Part shown: one piece after another, positions 44,805 through 54,953 of the stretch
Numbering within the stretch: position 1 is the stretch's first letter
Layout: the number at the start of each line of letters is the position of its first letter
Assembly (NCBI GenBank): GCA_025558095.1
Contig: JAIVFI010000031.1
Coordinates: forward strand, 248,001 to 312,000
Reading direction: 5' to 3'
Source: Hyaloraphidium curvatum
Taxonomy: Eukaryota; Monoblepharomycota; Hyaloraphidiomycetes; Hyaloraphidiales; Hyaloraphidiaceae
Length of the DNA stretch: 64,000 nucleotides
Position numbers and translations under genes: made by a program
Notes under the pieces: generated by a model
Told to the model about the DNA's origin: nothing
Seen by the model: only the letters and a program-made list of their open reading frames with translations
The model's database searches: none

Positions 44805-47651
44805 CTATTGTGCCGCCAGGGCAGTCCTTGCAGCTTCACCTATAGCGTCGCCGCGCTTCACCAAAGTCTTCAGCAGCCCGACGCCTCCGGATCGCTCCAC
44901 AGACTCCCGGCATTTGCCCCCAGCCAGGATAAGGTTCTTCAAGATCTCGGCACCCCGATGCTGAATCTCCGGCTGCTGCGATTCCCGAACTAGATCGCAC
45001 ACGTGCGAGATGGCTCGTTCGATCTCGCAGAGCGATCGGCAGACCTCCTCCGACATGCCCGACAGGATCGCCAAGGTGCCCGACGCCGCCCGACGGGTTG
45101 CGAAGTCGTCGACGGAACACAGCGCAACCATAGTCTTGAGGCGGTTGGATGGGAGGTGCGACTGGGGCTTCCTGTCCGCGTCCGGCGCACCAAGGAACGA
45201 TCGGAACACCTCCGGCTGATAAACCATGTTGCAGAAAAGCTCGGTGGATGCTCTTTGCAGCAGGACAGTGTCCGATAGGAGTTGCGCCTCCGCCTCCTTC
45301 ATGGCGCCTTGGGCCACGATGCGGTTCATCACGTCTGCCCCAAGCTCCCCTTCCACGCTTGCAAAGTTCGTCAGGGCGAGGAGCGCCTCGAAGGTGTGTA
45401 AACCCGTGCTCTCCCGCGAGGACATCAGGCACGTCACTATGGGGCGGATGACGTCTAGCATTTGTCCTCCCTTGAAGGCGACCTCGGGATCAATCGAGAT
45501 TGCGATTCGCGCCAAGCACTGCGCAGCCGCAATGCGCGTCGCCATGGGGAAAGCCTCCGCAACAGAGATCCGAAAAAGCACGGGAACGAAACCCCGTTGG
45601 ACCGCCAGTCCGCGGGTCCTGACGGCCGTTTGCTGGTCCGTCGTGAGGTTGAGCACAGTCTGGACCACCAGGCCCGCCGTGGACAACGGTAGACCCTCGG
45701 AGCTCCGGCTGCGCTGTGCCACGATTGCAGCCACGGCGTCGAGCGCGCCAAGAGACACCAGAACCTGGCATCTCTTGTCCACGGACTCGTTGTCTTCGAA
45801 GCGTGGATTGATCTCCGTGTCCAGCTTCTTGGCGAAAGCCTGGATCTTGCGGATATGCGCTTCTTCCTCCGAGACCTTGGGCTTGTACACGCTCAGGTTG
45901 TGCAGAACGCCGAGAATCCCAAAGTGAATGACTAAGAGCTCCGAGGGCGACGCCTTTGGCGCCGCAGTTCCCTTGGCGAGACCAATCAGAACGTTCAAGA
46001 GCTCCGTGTTCCGGCAGAGTATCTCCTTGCACAGAGGCTGCAGGGTTATGAAGACCAGGGACTCGATGGCGTCCTGAACGTTCGATAGTGCGATATCGAT
46101 CTCGGATCTGGGTGCGTCTTTGCGCGTCGCAGCGCCAACCTCTTGCGTTACCCGCGACGAAAGGAACTTGACCATTTCCGCGATGCTCAATGTGGACGAT
46201 ATCCTCGCCCTGGCGTCCACAGCTTCTGGCCCGTCGGCCGAAACAAACATGAGCTTGATTAGGGCCGCCAGAGCCTGCGTTCTGGCCGCGGCCATGCCAG
46301 GCGAGCCTTCGGAATCGGAGCCAGCTATCGACAAGAGCAGGTCCAGCGCAGAGGTCGTCGCGACGACCTTGCGAACCTCCTCATCGACGCATCCAGCTGC
46401 GATGAGAGCCGCCGTGGCCCGCTGCAGGTCCGCCGTCTGCTCTTTTCGCCCTTTCGAAGCCGTCACTTCGCGGTGTGCTTCCGCGTAATCCACAAGGGAA
46501 GGCAACAGCCCGGGGCGGAGGAGCACGGCTTTGGAATACTTGGCGGATGCCAGAAGCACGAGAGTCAGTGCTCGCAGACCCCTGAGATGCTCCTCCTCCG
46601 ATCCTCCAATCCACTTGTCAGCGACGGTGACTACCTGCCCTAGCACCTTGGCAGACTTCGACTCGTCCTCGTCGGTGCCGGATATCGTCATGAGCCGCGC
46701 GAGAGCAGCAGACAAGGCCTGCGTGACTTTGGGTGACTTTGCGCCGGCGAATCCAAGCAGCACCTCCACGACCGAGCGGTCCTCTTCCATCAAGGTGTCC
46801 ACGGCACGCACGTCCGTCAGGAGCCTACCGAGCAAGACCAGGAGGGAAGCATCGAGGTCCTCATCGAACTCCTCGTTCTGATCCGTCGCCCTACGATGCC
46901 GCGAAAGGGCAAGAACCGCAAGGAGACGGTGCAGAACTTCGGCACGAAGGCTCAGTGCGTCCTGACGGCTCGGACCGGCCTCGATCGCCATAGCAACGTA
47001 CGAAGTCGCAAACTCGAAGGAGCTGTTGATTCTTTCCTGAATCAACGCTTGGTAAGCTGCGTCTCCAGGGCGATCCATCGCGGTGTAGTCGGGCATCCAA
47101 GCAGTTTCCAGGGCTGACGAATCGACAAACGAGAACGAGTCTGCCCCTTTCAACTCACGCAGACATCCACGAAGGAAACTAAGAAGCTGAAGACGCAGCT
47201 TCTCCAAGTCCATGCCCTCCTCCTCGCTGCGGCCCGTTTCGAACGTCCGTGCGAAGGCTCTCCCCGCCGCGGGCGCCAGGGAAACGCGCTCCTTGACGGG
47301 CAGAGTGCTCAGGTGCCGCACCAACAAGGTCTTCTGTCCGATCTGGCACAGCTCCGTGGGCAGACCGACAAAGAACAGCGCGGTTTCGCCGTCGGGGATG
47401 CCGTTGGCCTGTCCGCGTGCGAATGGTGAGCCCGATTTGCATTCGGCACTTGCCGCGGCAGTACTCGCCAATGACTCCGTTAGCTTGGTCACTAGTCTGG
47501 CGAATGCAGCGTGGGTTGTCTCCGGGAGCGTGTCCTCCCGTTGAATGTCCTCGGCGGCGGACCGCGCCAGCTTCCATGCTTCGCGAAAGTCACGCTTCGC
47601 GACAGCTTCTGCAGCACCGGACAGGGAACTCGAAGCCATTTTGTCTTCCAT
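44805..47651 (-). CDS. UCS-domain myosin chaperone (UNC-45/She4/Cro1-like)
   Basis: Intron-free, 948 aa from ATG 47649-47651. It is almost entirely helical with repeated ARM-like units such as LRGLRALTLVLLASAKYSKA, LLVIHFGILGVLHNLSVYKP and TFEALLALTNFASVEGELGA. The UCS hallmarks LLALTNFAS and LLQRASTELFCNMVYQPEVF lie in the C-terminal third, ending VGLLKTLVKRGDAIGEAART. No TPR domain is visible at the N-terminus, so the layout is that of fungal She4/Cro1/Rng3 rather than animal UNC-45. These proteins fold and stabilise myosin heads. Lack of introns is unusual here, shared with uS17m and the disordered protein. Confidence 0.85.
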   Translation of the reverse strand: MEDKMASSSLSGAAEAVAKRDFREAWKLARSAAEDIQREDTLPETTHAAFARLVTKLTESLASTAAASAECKSGSPFARGQANGIPDGETALFFVGLPTELCQIGQKTLLVRHLSTLPVKERVSLAPAAGRAFARTFETGRSEEEGMDLEKLRLQLLSFLRGCLRELKGADSFSFVDSSALETAWMPDYTAMDRPGDAAYQALIQERINSSFEFATSYVAMAIEAGPSRQDALSLRAEVLHRLLAVLALSRHRRATDQNEEFDEDLDASLLVLLGRLLTDVRAVDTLMEEDRSVVEVLLGFAGAKSPKVTQALSAALARLMTISGTDEDESKSAKVLGQVVTVADKWIGGSEEEHLRGLRALTLVLLASAKYSKAVLLRPGLLPSLVDYAEAHREVTASKGRKEQTADLQRATAALIAAGCVDEEVRKVVATTSALDLLLSIAGSDSEGSPGMAAARTQALAALIKLMFVSADGPEAVDARARISSTLSIAEMVKFLSSRVTQEVGAATRKDAPRSEIDIALSNVQDAIESLVFITLQPLCKEILCRNTELLNVLIGLAKGTAAPKASPSELLVIHFGILGVLHNLSVYKPKVSEEEAHIRKIQAFAKKLDTEINPRFEDNESVDKRCQVLVSLGALDAVAAIVAQRSRSSEGLPLSTAGLVVQTVLNLTTDQQTAVRTRGLAVQRGFVPVLFRISVAEAFPMATRIAAAQCLARIAISIDPEVAFKGGQMLDVIRPIVTCLMSSRESTGLHTFEALLALTNFASVEGELGADVMNRIVAQGAMKEAEAQLLSDTVLLQRASTELFCNMVYQPEVFRSFLGAPDADRKPQSHLPSNRLKTMVALCSVDDFATRRAASGTLAILSGMSEEVCRSLCEIERAISHVCDLVRESQQPEIQHRGAEILKNLILAGGKCRESVERSGGVGLLKTLVKRGDAIGEAARTALAAQ

Positions 47652-47745
47652 TTCGGCGCGTCTCCGCAAGGGCGGCGGGCTGCCGCCGCGCGCGCGCGGT
47701 CAAGCAACCTCTCACAGCACGAGACGGTCACCGCCGGTGTCGAGC

Positions 47746-49566
47746 ATGTCGGCCGCCGGCGGCAGCGATGGCCGCGAAAGCGTGCTCGGCAGATCGCTGG
47801 CGGGGGCAGCGAATCTGATATCGGCCAACGCTTTCTCGCGCATCTTGACATTCGCGCTGAACCAGGTGCTGCTCATGTATTTTACCACCCCGGCCGTGCT
47901 CGGCGTGGTCCATGTGCAGTTGGAGCTGCTCCTGAGCACGATCTTGTTTCTCGGACGCGAACCTGCGAGGATGACGGTCCTGCGGCAGCCAGCGGGCCCG
48001 GAAGGCGCCGGGAAGTCGGGCCGAACACGTGCGGAGGCGGCCAAGGTGACGCTGCGAAGCATCGTGGACCTCTCGTACATTTCCATTGGCATCGGAGCAT
48101 GCCTCACTTTCCTTGTTACTGGCCTCTTTGCATTCCGATCTGGTGGTCGGGTAGGCTTGAAGACCGAACACGTGCTTTACGCCGGGGCATCTCTGCTGGA
48201 GCTGCTCGCGGAGCCCATGTATCTCGTTGGTCAGCATCGGATGATGCTCTCCCAGCGAGCGCAGGTGGAGGCTTTGGCCGCGACTGGCAAGACAGCCGCG
48301 ATCGTGGCTGCGATGGCGTACTTCTACGCCTCGGGAAGCGCCAGCGCGCAACGCACGGGGCCCGTGACGGAGCAGGAAGCCATCGTTGCCTTTGCTGTCG
48401 GGCAGCTTGCTTACGGACTTGCAACCCTGTTGGCGTGGGTCGTGCAGTGGCGAAAGGAGTTTGGGCGGATCCACAAAGCCGTAGGCACGGGCAAGAAGGG
48501 CGACTCGAGCTCCAATGGACCCCAGGAAAATGGCGCCGAAGAGAGCTCATTGGCGGCGGCCGGCTTTGCGGGTTTCTTTCCGGGCGGCTTTGGGACCCGC
48601 GGAGAGTCTCGTTCGTCGGTCGGCCCGTTCTTCTTCTCCTACTGCATCCAAACCGTGCTCAAGTTCCTCCTTAACGAAGGCGATCGTCTGCTTCTTAACT
48701 GGTTCGCTTCGCTGGAGCAGCAGGGAGTCTGGGCCTTTGTATTCAACTACGGTACTATCTCCGCCGCTCGCTTCGGGGCATGGTATTGACACAAACGCTT
48801 GTCAGGATCGCTGGTCGTCCGCATTCTCTTTCTCCCGGTGGAGGATTCCCTCAGAGCGTTCATGTCTAAATCCGACACCGGCACTCCCGCTGGACGGAAG
48901 GCTCTGGCGGGCGTCCTTTCGACGATCCTGCACATCTACCTGACCTACCTCGCCCTGCCGATGTGGTTCCTGGCGCCGGCGTTTGCGGAACCGTTGGTGG
49001 CGCTCGTGGGAGGTGCGGGCTGGCTGAAGACGGGCACAGCGGGCGCGCTGGCCGTCTACTGCTGCTTCCTGCCCGTGCTGGCGTCCAATGGGGTGACGGA
49101 AGCCTTCGTGCAGACCCTGGCGGATTCGGCAACGATGAGCCGATATTCGTCGCGGCTCGTCCTGTTTTGGATCGCGTTCGCGGGATCGGCCTGGGCTCTA
49201 ATGGTCGGCTTCGTACACTGGGGCGCCGCGGGCATGATATGCGCCGCCGCCCTCAACGCCGCCCTCCGCCTCGAGTGGGGCCTGCGGTACGCGGCAAGCC
49301 AGCTCAACGCCGGCGAGCGCGAACCGCAGTTTTCCGTCCGCAAGCTGTTTGCCGACGACGCCGCGACCTGGGCAGCTTGGTTCGCGGCTTCGTTGGCCTC
49401 GCGCCAGGTGACGGCATTAGCAGCCTCACTGAGTCTGCGACCCTCGATGCGGAACCTCACGACCCTGGCGCTCGGCGCGGTGCTCGGTGTCGTCTGCATA
49501 TCGTTCACCGCGTACCGCGATCGCGCCTTTTGGCGGCGGGCGGCCGAGCTCCGGAGGCAGCTCTGA
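47746..49566 (+). CDS. RFT1: RFT1, lipid-linked oligosaccharide ER protein
   Basis: The ATG at 47746 (MSAAGGSDGRESVLGRSLAG) fits better than the upstream in-frame codons, which overlap the UNC45 start region. Many membrane helices follow: NAFSRILTFALNQVLLMYFT, GVVHVQLELLLSTILFLGRE, the short motif GPFFFSYCIQTVLKFLLNEG and DRLLLNWFASLEQQGVWAFV. A GT-AG intron after NYG leads to SLVVRILFLPVEDSLRAF. The LLNEGD and RILFLPVEDSLR blocks are diagnostic for RFT1. It is needed for Man5GlcNAc2-PP-dolichol supply to the ER lumen in N-glycosylation. Its stop is 16 bp from the ARP5 stop. Confidence 0.92.
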
Positions 49567-49582
49567 GCTGCCGGCGCGGCCC

Positions 49583-52045
49583 CTAGCGACGGTTGCTGTA
49601 TGCAAACTCCTTGAGGTACTCTTCGCCGCCCTCGAGGTACTCCTCCCTCGTGAGGCTCGCATTCCTGAGTTCTTGTTCGCTCAGTCCCGCGGCCCACATC
49701 GCCGCCCCCCTCCACGCGTCCAGCCTCGGGTCCGCCGCCCGCCGCACCATGAGCGGGCTCCCCACAGGCCGAATTGCGCGCAGCTCGCTCTCGAGCCGCT
49801 CGATCAGGTCCGGGTAGATGCTGTGCGTGCCCGTGACGAGCACGTTGCGCATCAGTGCGTCTTGCGTGCGTGCGTCCACCCGCTTCAGGATCTCGGCGAT
49901 GATCTCGACGATCCCCGCCTGGTCCAGCCCCACGATGCTGGGCTGAAACAGCACCTCGGGCACCCTGATCCGCTCCACGTTGAGGTGGATCTGGTGCGCC
50001 ATCGCTGCCTGCTCTTCCTTGCCCTGCGGGCGCGGCGCCGAGGCGGCGTAGGCCCCGTAGGCCAGGCGATAGACGATGGATTTCCGCATCAGCTTCTGGT
50101 CCTCGTCCACGTCGTCCGGCTGGAAGTTGGGATCGTGCTGCTCGAGCAGCGCGTCGATGTGCCCGAGCTCCGTGATCTCGGCCTCCTCGCCGTCCGAGTC
50201 CTCGCCGCCGATCTCGCGGTAGACGTGCCAGTCGGCGTCGTCCGCGCCAAAGTTGTCGTCTGACGACGGTGCGCACCGTGAGTCTGGAGGCTTTGAAGGA
50301 TGGCGCAGCGACCCACCGTCCTGCCCACGCCGCCTCCGCTTCGCCGGCCCCTCGTCGTCCTTGGCCAGGTTCGCCACGGTCCGCATCCTCGCCTTGGACG
50401 CCTGGCTCCTCCTGTCCTGCAGCTGCTCCTTCTTCTTCTTGCGCGCCCTGATCCGCTCCACGAGGTCCTTGCGGCGCTCGTGCTTCTCCTTCAACCAGCC
50501 CTCGAAGTCGTCTCTCCGCTTCTCCTCCTCTTTCCGCGCGGCCTCCTCGGTGCGGCGCTGCACCTCCTCCTTCTCCCGCTTGATCTTTTCCCTCGCCTCC
50601 CACGACGCCTTGAGCGAGCGCTGCCGCTTCTTCTCCCTCTTCTGGTCCTCGGTCAGCGCGTCGTCCGGTACGTCGAGCAGGTCCGTCGGCGGCGGCTTGT
50701 CGTCGTCCGCCCGCTCGGGGTCGCGCCGGCCCTTGCGTCCGCCGACGCGGATGCGGTGCAGGTCCCCCTCGGCCTCCTCCAGCGCCGCGTCCAGGTCCTC
50801 GTCCCCCTTGAGCTGGTGCCACTTGAGCTTGGCCGCGTACCCGCGCGGGTCCTCCTCCTTCATGGCCACCACGGACCGCAGCTCCCCGATGTAGGCCTCC
50901 ATCTCCGCGATCCGCTCCTCCTTCTTGCGCTGCGCCTGCTCCTGCAGCCTCCTCCCCTGCTCCTTCTTCTTCTCCTCGAACCGCAGCCGCTCCTCCTCGG
51001 TCATGCCCGGCTTCTCCTGCGCCAGCGCGAACGGGAACTGCACCACCAGGTTCGCCGCGTCCAGCGCCGCCGGGTCGTCCATCGCCCGCAGGTCGGCGAG
51101 GTAGTCCCCCGACACGTGCGTCGTCTCGCGCAGCAGGGCCTCGGCCTGCGCGGGCGTCACCCTGGCGGGGAAGTCGGGGTACTTTGCCTGCAGGAGGGCG
51201 AGGAAGTAGGCCGCGGCCTGTGCGCCACCAAAGGTGATGCGGCGGACGAGCTCGTACAGGGCGTTGCCGGGGGTGTAGGGGAGCACGTGCGTGGCTTCGT
51301 GGCCGGAGGAGATGACGAGGCCGCCGGACGAGGGGTCGGGGGTGTTGGCGTGGTAGCTGAAGAGGGCGTCGATGCCGTAGCAGACCGACGGGACGTTGTA
51401 GCCCTCGAAGAGGAGCTCCGAGACGACTGGTAGAAAGGGGGAACAGAGGTCAGATGGCACTACCAACGGCGCAGCACGAGCAGGCCACCTTTCCGCGAGT
51501 AGGACAGGTTGGCCACGGGCTCCGTCATGACCACGGGGTGGTCGACGCGGCTCTCGCCCGACACGCCCAGCTTTGTGAGCGAGTAGTCGAGCACGGTCTC
51601 GAGCACGTCGACGTTTGTCACGATGTTGCCCTCGAAGGCCGTGCGTAGACTGAGCCGCGCCGACGGGTCCGCCAGCGGCGAGAGCGCGTCGTGGCCGGCA
51701 TGCAGCACCGTGCGACCGGTACGGCGGTCGCGGAACTTTGCGATCACGTTTGGGAATTGGACTGGCGCGTGAATGGAAAGCGGTTAGGCGTCGGTTGGAT
51801 GGGGCGGGGGGTTGGAACCCACGGCGGGGGGCCTCTGCCGCGCTGCCTGCGGCGTCCGTTGCCCAGCCTGCCCGCAGCTCCCAGCAGCCGTTGTCGACGA
51901 CGAGCGGGGCGCGGGCAGCTCTGAACTCTGGATAGTCGTCGTACGTGGGATCGCCATTTTCGGGGCCGCGCTCGAGCCGCGACCCATCGATGACGCGGCG
52001 CGGTTTGCGCGGGCCGCCCGGAGAGAAGGGCTCGTCGCTCGTCAT
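49583..52045 (-). CDS. ARP5: Actin-related protein 5 (INO80 complex)
   Basis: The ATG at 52045 begins MTSDEPFSPGGPRKPRRVID. The actin fold opens APLVVDNGCWELRAGWA and includes GNIVTNVDVLETVLDYSLTK, VDHPVVMTEPVANLSYSRK and LLFEGYNVPSVCYGIDALFS. It continues GGLVISSGHEATHVLPYT and ends VLFQPSIVGLDQAGIVEIIA, ALMRNVLVTGTHSIYPDLIE and LTREEYLEGGEEYLKEFAYS. A large charged coiled-coil insertion (about 300 residues, EEKKKEQGRRLQEQAQRKKE and similar) sits between the actin halves, as in all Arp5 proteins. Arp5 with Ies6 couples ATP hydrolysis to nucleosome sliding in INO80. Confidence 0.93.
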   Translation of the reverse strand: MTSDEPFSPGGPRKPRRVIDGSRLERGPENGDPTYDDYPEFRAARAPLVVDNGCWELRAGWATDAAGSAAEAPRRGFQPPAPSNRRLTAFHSRASPIPKRDRKVPRPPYRSHGAACRPRRALAAGGPVGAAQSTHGLRGQHRDKRRRARDRARLLAHKAGRVGREPRRPPRGHDGARGQPVLLAERWPARAAPLVVPSDLCSPFLPVVSELLFEGYNVPSVCYGIDALFSYHANTPDPSSGGLVISSGHEATHVLPYTPGNALYELVRRITFGGAQAAAYFLALLQAKYPDFPARVTPAQAEALLRETTHVSGDYLADLRAMDDPAALDAANLVVQFPFALAQEKPGMTEEERLRFEEKKKEQGRRLQEQAQRKKEERIAEMEAYIGELRSVVAMKEEDPRGYAAKLKWHQLKGDEDLDAALEEAEGDLHRIRVGGRKGRRDPERADDDKPPPTDLLDVPDDALTEDQKREKKRQRSLKASWEAREKIKREKEEVQRRTEEAARKEEEKRRDDFEGWLKEKHERRKDLVERIRARKKKKEQLQDRRSQASKARMRTVANLAKDDEGPAKRRRRGQDGGSLRHPSKPPDSRCAPSSDDNFGADDADWHVYREIGGEDSDGEEAEITELGHIDALLEQHDPNFQPDDVDEDQKLMRKSIVYRLAYGAYAASAPRPQGKEEQAAMAHQIHLNVERIRVPEVLFQPSIVGLDQAGIVEIIAEILKRVDARTQDALMRNVLVTGTHSIYPDLIERLESELRAIRPVGSPLMVRRAADPRLDAWRGAAMWAAGLSEQELRNASLTREEYLEGGEEYLKEFAYSNRR

Positions 52046-52260
52046 CGCGGCGACGCGTTTGGTGGGGCCGCGGGACTCGGGAACCCGGGTGAACCGCGAA
52101 CGTGATGACGTTGCGTCGTCTGCGTTGAAACCAATAAACAGTCGGGACCGCGTATCGGCGGCTCTCGGGACTCGGTCCTCTGCTCGAGGGGTCCTGCATC
52201 GCTCACAGCGGCAGGCGGGCGCTGCTCGGCGAGGCCGGCACCCTTCGGGTTTATTTGGAC

Positions 52261-53533
52261 ATGGCAGACGACGAGGACGATGCTCCCCAGGAGCCGTTCG
52301 AGGCGGTTCTCAAATGGGCCGGCGCCCGCATCGAGCTGAATCTGGTGCCGGGCAACACCGTGGCCGAGCTGCGCGAGCTGGTGCTGGAGCTGGTCGACGA
52401 CCCGCCCAAGGACCCCGCGGATCTCCGGCTCGTCGTCGGCGGCCGCGTGCTCTCGGACCCGGACCAGACCATGGCCGCTGCCGGCATTAAAGAGGGCACC
52501 GTCATCAACGGCGCAAAGGCCGCGAAATCGGCCGCCCCGCCGGCCGTGACCCCGGACGCCCTCGCGTCCCAAATGGCGAAGCCGAAGAATCCCCCCGGCA
52601 CGCCGGACATGTCCGTACTGCAGACTCCGATGATGCAGGCCCTGCTGCAGAACCCGGTGAGCCTTTGCTCCGCGCCAGAGCACCCCTTTGGGCTTCCTGA
52701 CCGGCCGTCGTAGGACATGATTCGCGCGATGCTCACGGCGGATCCCCGGATCCGCGAGGCCATGGAGCGCCAGCCGGAGCTGCGCAACCTCCTCTCGGAC
52801 CCCAACTTCCTCCGCCAAACCATCGAAACCGTCTCGAACCCCGCCGCGCTGCAGCAGATGCAGCGCAACCAGGACCGCGCCCTGCTCAACCTCGAGAACA
52901 TCCCCGGCGGGTTCAACGCCCTCGCGTCGTTGCACCACTCCCTGGAGCCACTCATGGGGCCGCGGTCCGAGGACCCCAGCACGGACGAGGCGAACAGGAG
53001 GTTCGCGGAGCGGCTGGGCGTCGCGCCGGGGGCCGCGGACCCGGCGTCGGGGCCCAACTCGTCGGCCCTGCCGAACCCCTGGGCGGCGGCGCAGAACCGG
53101 GCGCCTGCGGCGGGGAACCGCGGTATTGGTGCGGGTGCGGGCGCGGGGGCAGGGGCAGGGGCGGGTATGGACATGGCCGCTCTCCAGCAGGTGGGTCTAT
53201 TGCGTTCCCGCCGGGACGTTCCGATAACGCCTCCACCCCTGTGCAGATGATGCGCATGTTCCAGCAACCGCAGGCGTCTGCCGGCGCTTCCCTGGCCGCG
53301 GGTTCCAGTCCCGCGGCGGCGGCGGCGCCTCCCGCGGACGCCGCGGTGCGCTTCCAGGCGCAGCTGCAAACTCTGGCCGACATGGGGTTCACGGACCAGC
53401 AAAAATGCCTCCGGGCACTGGTGGGCACGGCGTGGCCGCAATAAGGGGGTATATTCTGACCCGAGCCCGCCAGACAATGACGAACGGCAACGTAGACGCC
53501 GCGATCGAGATCCTCCTCTCGTCCCTGTCGTGA
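52261..53533 (+). CDS. DSK2: Ubiquilin/Dsk2 ubiquitin shuttle
   Basis: The ATG at 52261 starts MADDEDDAPQEPFEAVLKWA, with a ubiquitin-like domain (VPGNTVAELRELVLELVDDP, RLVVGGRVLSDPDQTMAAAG). STI1-type segments follow after an intron: MIRAMLTADPRIREAMERQP, ELRNLLSDPNFLRQTIETVS and NPAALQQMQRNQDRALLNLE. A Gly/Ala repeat and a C-terminal UBA domain (FQAQLQTLADMGFTDQQKCL, then TNGNVDAAIEILLSSLS) complete it, the UBA being split by an intron. Ubl-STI1-UBA is the ubiquilin architecture, delivering ubiquitylated clients to the proteasome. The stop lies 7 bp from the epsilon-COP stop. Confidence 0.92.
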
Positions 53534-53540
53534 CATAGAA

Positions 53541-54691
53541 TCACATCGCCAACGTGTAGCGGGAGGCCGCCCTGTCGAAGGCGCTCTCCCGGGCTGCTGT
53601 CTCGGTTAGTAAAGCGTGTTGTGGTGCGACCTCGCGGAGCGAGCTGTCCGGCCCGTGAGTTGCCTGTCACGTCCAGCAAGCGCGCCGCCACCCACTTGGT
53701 GTACCGCGCCACCACGTCCGCCGGCTTGCCCGCCAGGTGCGAAGCGACGATCAGGTTGGCCAGGGTCTCGGGGTCGTTGGGGTCCTTGTTGGAGGACTCG
53801 AGGAGGAGCTGCTCGGCCTCGTCCAGCTTGCCCTGGTGCAGCCGGCACACGGCCTGGCCCGTCAGAACCTTGGCCGAGGAGCCGTGGCCGAGCTCCTCGA
53901 AGATGTAGAAGGCCTCCTGGTACTTTTGGTCCCCGCCCTGGCGTCCCGCCCCGCTCAGCTCGCACTCGGGCACGTTTGAGGGAAGGTCCTACCATGTAGA
54001 GGTTCACCCACGCCTCCGCCAGCTGCGCGATCGTCGCGTCCTCGGCCCAGGACCTGAGCTGCGCGAGCTGCTGCCGCGCGAGGTCGGGCCGGTCCATCTT
54101 GAGCAGTATCTGGATCATGAAGGACACGCTGCCGCGTCGCCGTGCCTCAGCCCCTCTCCCCGACCCGCAGCGCGCTCCAGCCCACCATTCCATGTTCCTC
54201 GGGTGCAGCGACAGCGCCTTGAGCGCCTCGTCGATCAGCCCCTCGCGGAAGAGCACGGTTGCCACGAGTACCGCCACGGTCGCGTTCCCCGCGTTCTCCT
54301 GCGCCATGAGCTTCACCCGCTCCGTCGCCTCCTCCAGGTCCGCGTCGGTCTTGGCCGCCAGGTACAGTGCGAACGCAAAGACGGCCTGCAGCTCCGGCTG
54401 CTCGCTCGACTCGACCTCGGACACGACCAGCTTGGTGCGGCCCAGGGCGAGCTGCGCGCGGTGCAGGAAGACCTGCCGCTCGATCTTGCCCTTGTCCGTG
54501 CGCGCGGGCGGGTTCGAGAGGCACGCGTTGACGCACATCTGGTAGTTGCCGATGTAGAAGAGGTTCCGGACCTGCAGGTTCTCTGGGGACAACACCGCGG
54601 CGGGCAGGGGCCGGCGGGCGGGCAGGGCCGAGGAATTCATTAGGCAAAGCTCCGTGGTGTTCGGCAGGCGCGATTCACCGTCGTCCGCCAT
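53541..54691 (-). CDS. SEC28: Coatomer subunit epsilon
   Basis: The ATG at 54689-54691 begins MADDGESRLPNTTELCLMNS. A TPR superhelix follows: VRNLFYIGNYQMCVNACLSN, ELQAVFAFALYLAAKTDADL, QENAGNATVAVLVATVLFRE, MIQILLKMDRPDLARQQLAQ, LAEAWVNLYM and KYQEAFYIFEELGHGSSAKV. The block AVCRLHQGKLDEAEQLLLES, NKDPNDPETLANLIVAS is typical of epsilon-COP. The end reads ARESAFDRAASRYTLAM with TGA at 53541-53543. The final splice is uncertain: a 34-nt GT-AG intron or a 67-nt GC-AG intron would both restore the end. It stabilises alpha-COP in the COPI B-subcomplex. Confidence 0.88.
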
Positions 54692-54953
54692 CTTTGCGGG
54701 GAGGGGTGGGTTGAATAAGGTAAGACGTGGCCTCCTGCGAGCAGAGTCGAAGGCGCACTGCTCGAGGGACGCTCGCAGCCGAAAAGAAAACACAGAGGCC
54801 AAGTAAATCATTCAGCTGACTACTGGTATCGTCTACTAACATCGCCAGCCGTGAAAAGAGCGGTATCGGAAAATATAAACAGTCAGATCGCCACGTCGCC
54901 AACGTCGTCAATCCCAACGTCGTCAATCCTCCCTGCCACCTAGCGCAGAGTCC

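Noticed and set aside
49056-50822. 588-aa Gly/Arg-rich frame on the minus strand
   Set aside because: Frame-shifted copy of the ARP5 coiled-coil region running into antisense RFT1; composition driven by GC content.
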